A stretch of DNA of 45,365 nt, taken from Helicobacter baculiformis. GTDB taxonomy: Bacteria > Campylobacterota > Campylobacteria > Campylobacterales > Helicobacteraceae. Made by a program: the position numbers and the translations under genes. The stretch covers positions 1 to 45,365 of the forward strand of contig NZ_FZMF01000022.1 in the NCBI RefSeq assembly GCF_900197685.1, given 5' to 3'. Below, piece by piece: positions 44,514 to 45,365 of the stretch. The notes beneath the pieces were generated by a model. The model did not search any database. It saw nothing but the letters and a program-made list of their open reading frames with translations, and was not told the origin of the DNA. Positions within the stretch are counted from its first letter, which is position 1; every line of letters begins with the position of its first letter.

Positions 44514-45365
44514 AACTATACCTCGTTGACACCTTTAGTCTGCTCTTTAAGTTTTACTACCATCTGCAGGATTTACGCACTGCAGCGGGCACAAACACGG
44601 CATGGTTAAGCGCTTTTGTACGGGTTGTACAACAAGTCTATAAACTCAAAGGGGATCATGTAGTTTTTGCCCTAGAGAGCAAGGAGAACAAGCGCAAAAG
44701 CCTCTGTTCTACCTATAAGGCAAAGCGCATCGCCCCCCCCGGATTAGAGGATCAGCTGCCCATTATTTTGGAGTGGATGGAGAAAATGGGGCTAGATGTC
44801 TTTAGTGTGGCAGGGTATGAAAGCGATGATGTGATCGCAAGCTTGTGCAGTGTTTTTGCCCATGCACAGGTGCGGATTTTGAGCGCGGATAAGGATTTTT
44901 ATCAATTAGTCAGCCCGCGCGTTTTTCTATGCGATCCAAGCACCCATGCCCTTAAAGGTGTAGAAGAATGTCTAGAAAAATACGGCATTTATCCCCACCA
45001 ATTTGTAGACTATCAGGGCTTGATTGGGGATAGCAGCGATGGCTACAAGGGGGTGGAGGGCATTGGACCCACCTATGGGGCTAAACTCATCCAAGCCTTT
45101 GGGACTTTAGAAAATCTCTACCACACCCTAGAGACCAAAGGGATCACACAGCCCAAACTTCCTGCTAAATTGCAACACGCGCTTTTAAGGGATAAAGAGC
45201 AGGCGTTTTTGAGCCGCCAGCTTGCCACTTTGCACACCACACTTTTTAGCCAGCCCCCCACCTTACAACCCTTGCCCCAAGAAAACCCCCTATTGCGCAT
45301 CACAGACGCTCTGCAACATTACGAAATGTTCGCCCTGCTCAAGCAAATCAACCCCACCCCCAAAA
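44492..45365 (+). CDS. polA: DNA polymerase I, 5'-nuclease domain (partial, cut by window end)
   Basis: The N-terminal 290 or so residues of PolA. The FEN-type 5' nuclease has LVDTFSLLF, AGYESDDVIAS, SADKDFYQL and YQGLIGDSSDGYKGVEGIGP, with the metal-binding acidic residues in place. The polymerase part lies beyond the window. Two starts are possible: GTG at 44492, which overlaps thyX by 22 bases and lacks a ribosome binding site, or CTG at 44510, which overlaps the thyX stop as CTGA and follows AAGGA by six bases. A run of eight C lies at 44733-44740. Confidence 0.92.
   Translation, partial: MLEGFALKLYLVDTFSLLFKFYYHLQDLRTAAGTNTAWLSAFVRVVQQVYKLKGDHVVFALESKENKRKSLCSTYKAKRIAPPGLEDQLPIILEWMEKMGLDVFSVAGYESDDVIASLCSVFAHAQVRILSADKDFYQLVSPRVFLCDPSTHALKGVEECLEKYGIYPHQFVDYQGLIGDSSDGYKGVEGIGPTYGAKLIQAFGTLENLYHTLETKGITQPKLPAKLQHALLRDKEQAFLSRQLATLHTTLFSQPPTLQPLPQENPLLRITDALQHYEMFALLKQINPTPK

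Overview
The window comes from a gastric Helicobacter other than H. pylori, of the H. felis / H. heilmannii / H. bizzozeronii type. The evidence is: futalosine-pathway menaquinone genes (mqnD, mqnE), ThyX instead of ThyA, a fused CcsBA cytochrome c maturase, a copA-copP copper pair, FlaB with a sigma-54 promoter, DUF115 Maf flagellin-modification protein, and PutA/PutP. Several blocks keep the gene order I recall from H. pylori: moaA/mobA/flhB, carA-DUF507, cheY-prmA-ftsH-pssA-copA-copP, maf-flaB-topA-radical SAM, putA-putP, hemH-thioredoxin-ccsBA and aspA-secreted protein. They are joined in a different order here. napB, which H. pylori lacks, and the frequent GCGC-rich sequence also point away from H. 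pylori. The species cannot be fixed from this sequence alone.

Layout. 1-4.4 kb: mqnD and an alpha/beta hydrolase on the plus strand, converging on a minus-strand run of DNA methyltransferase-mobA-flhB. 4.4-6.5 kb: moaA-mqnE. 6.5-8.2 kb: DUF507-carA (minus). 8.3-17.8 kb: a long, tightly packed minus-strand run cheY-prmA-ftsH-pssA-copA-copP-msbA-type ABC exporter-HpaA-like lipoprotein-PDC sensor membrane protein. 17.9-18.5 kb: a stand-alone XRE/S24 repressor-like regulator. 18.6-19.05 kb: four tRNAs (Pro, His, Arg, Arg) behind one strong promoter. 19.1-24.2 kb: putA-putP. 24.3-30.7 kb, minus strand: uvrA, maf and flaB. 30.8-34.0 kb: topA and a radical SAM gene. 34.0-35.5 kb: an accessory island with an orphan napB, a methionine-rich lipoprotein and a small TOBE-like protein. 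35.6-41.0 kb: rsmE, then an IS200/IS605 (IS608-type) right end directly upstream of hemH, a CcmG-like thioredoxin and ccsBA. 41.1-45.4 kb: aspA, a secreted periplasmic-binding-like protein, thyX and the 5' part of polA.

Functional themes. Respiration is the main one: menaquinone (mqnD/E), heme (hemH), cytochrome c maturation (CcmG-like protein, CcsBA), molybdenum cofactor (moaA, mobA, TOBE protein) and NapB. Others are motility (flhB, cheY, maf, flaB), copper export (copA/copP), and amino-acid catabolism feeding respiration (putA/putP, aspA).

Most of the window is ordinary core genome. The best candidates for something new are the orphan napB with its Met-rich lipoprotein partner, the IS608-like right end carrying an omegaRNA-type sequence just ahead of hemH, 9-base G tracts inside flaB and uvrA that could allow phase variation, a probable ATT start codon for pssA, and an orphan adenine methyltransferase inserted between molybdopterin genes.
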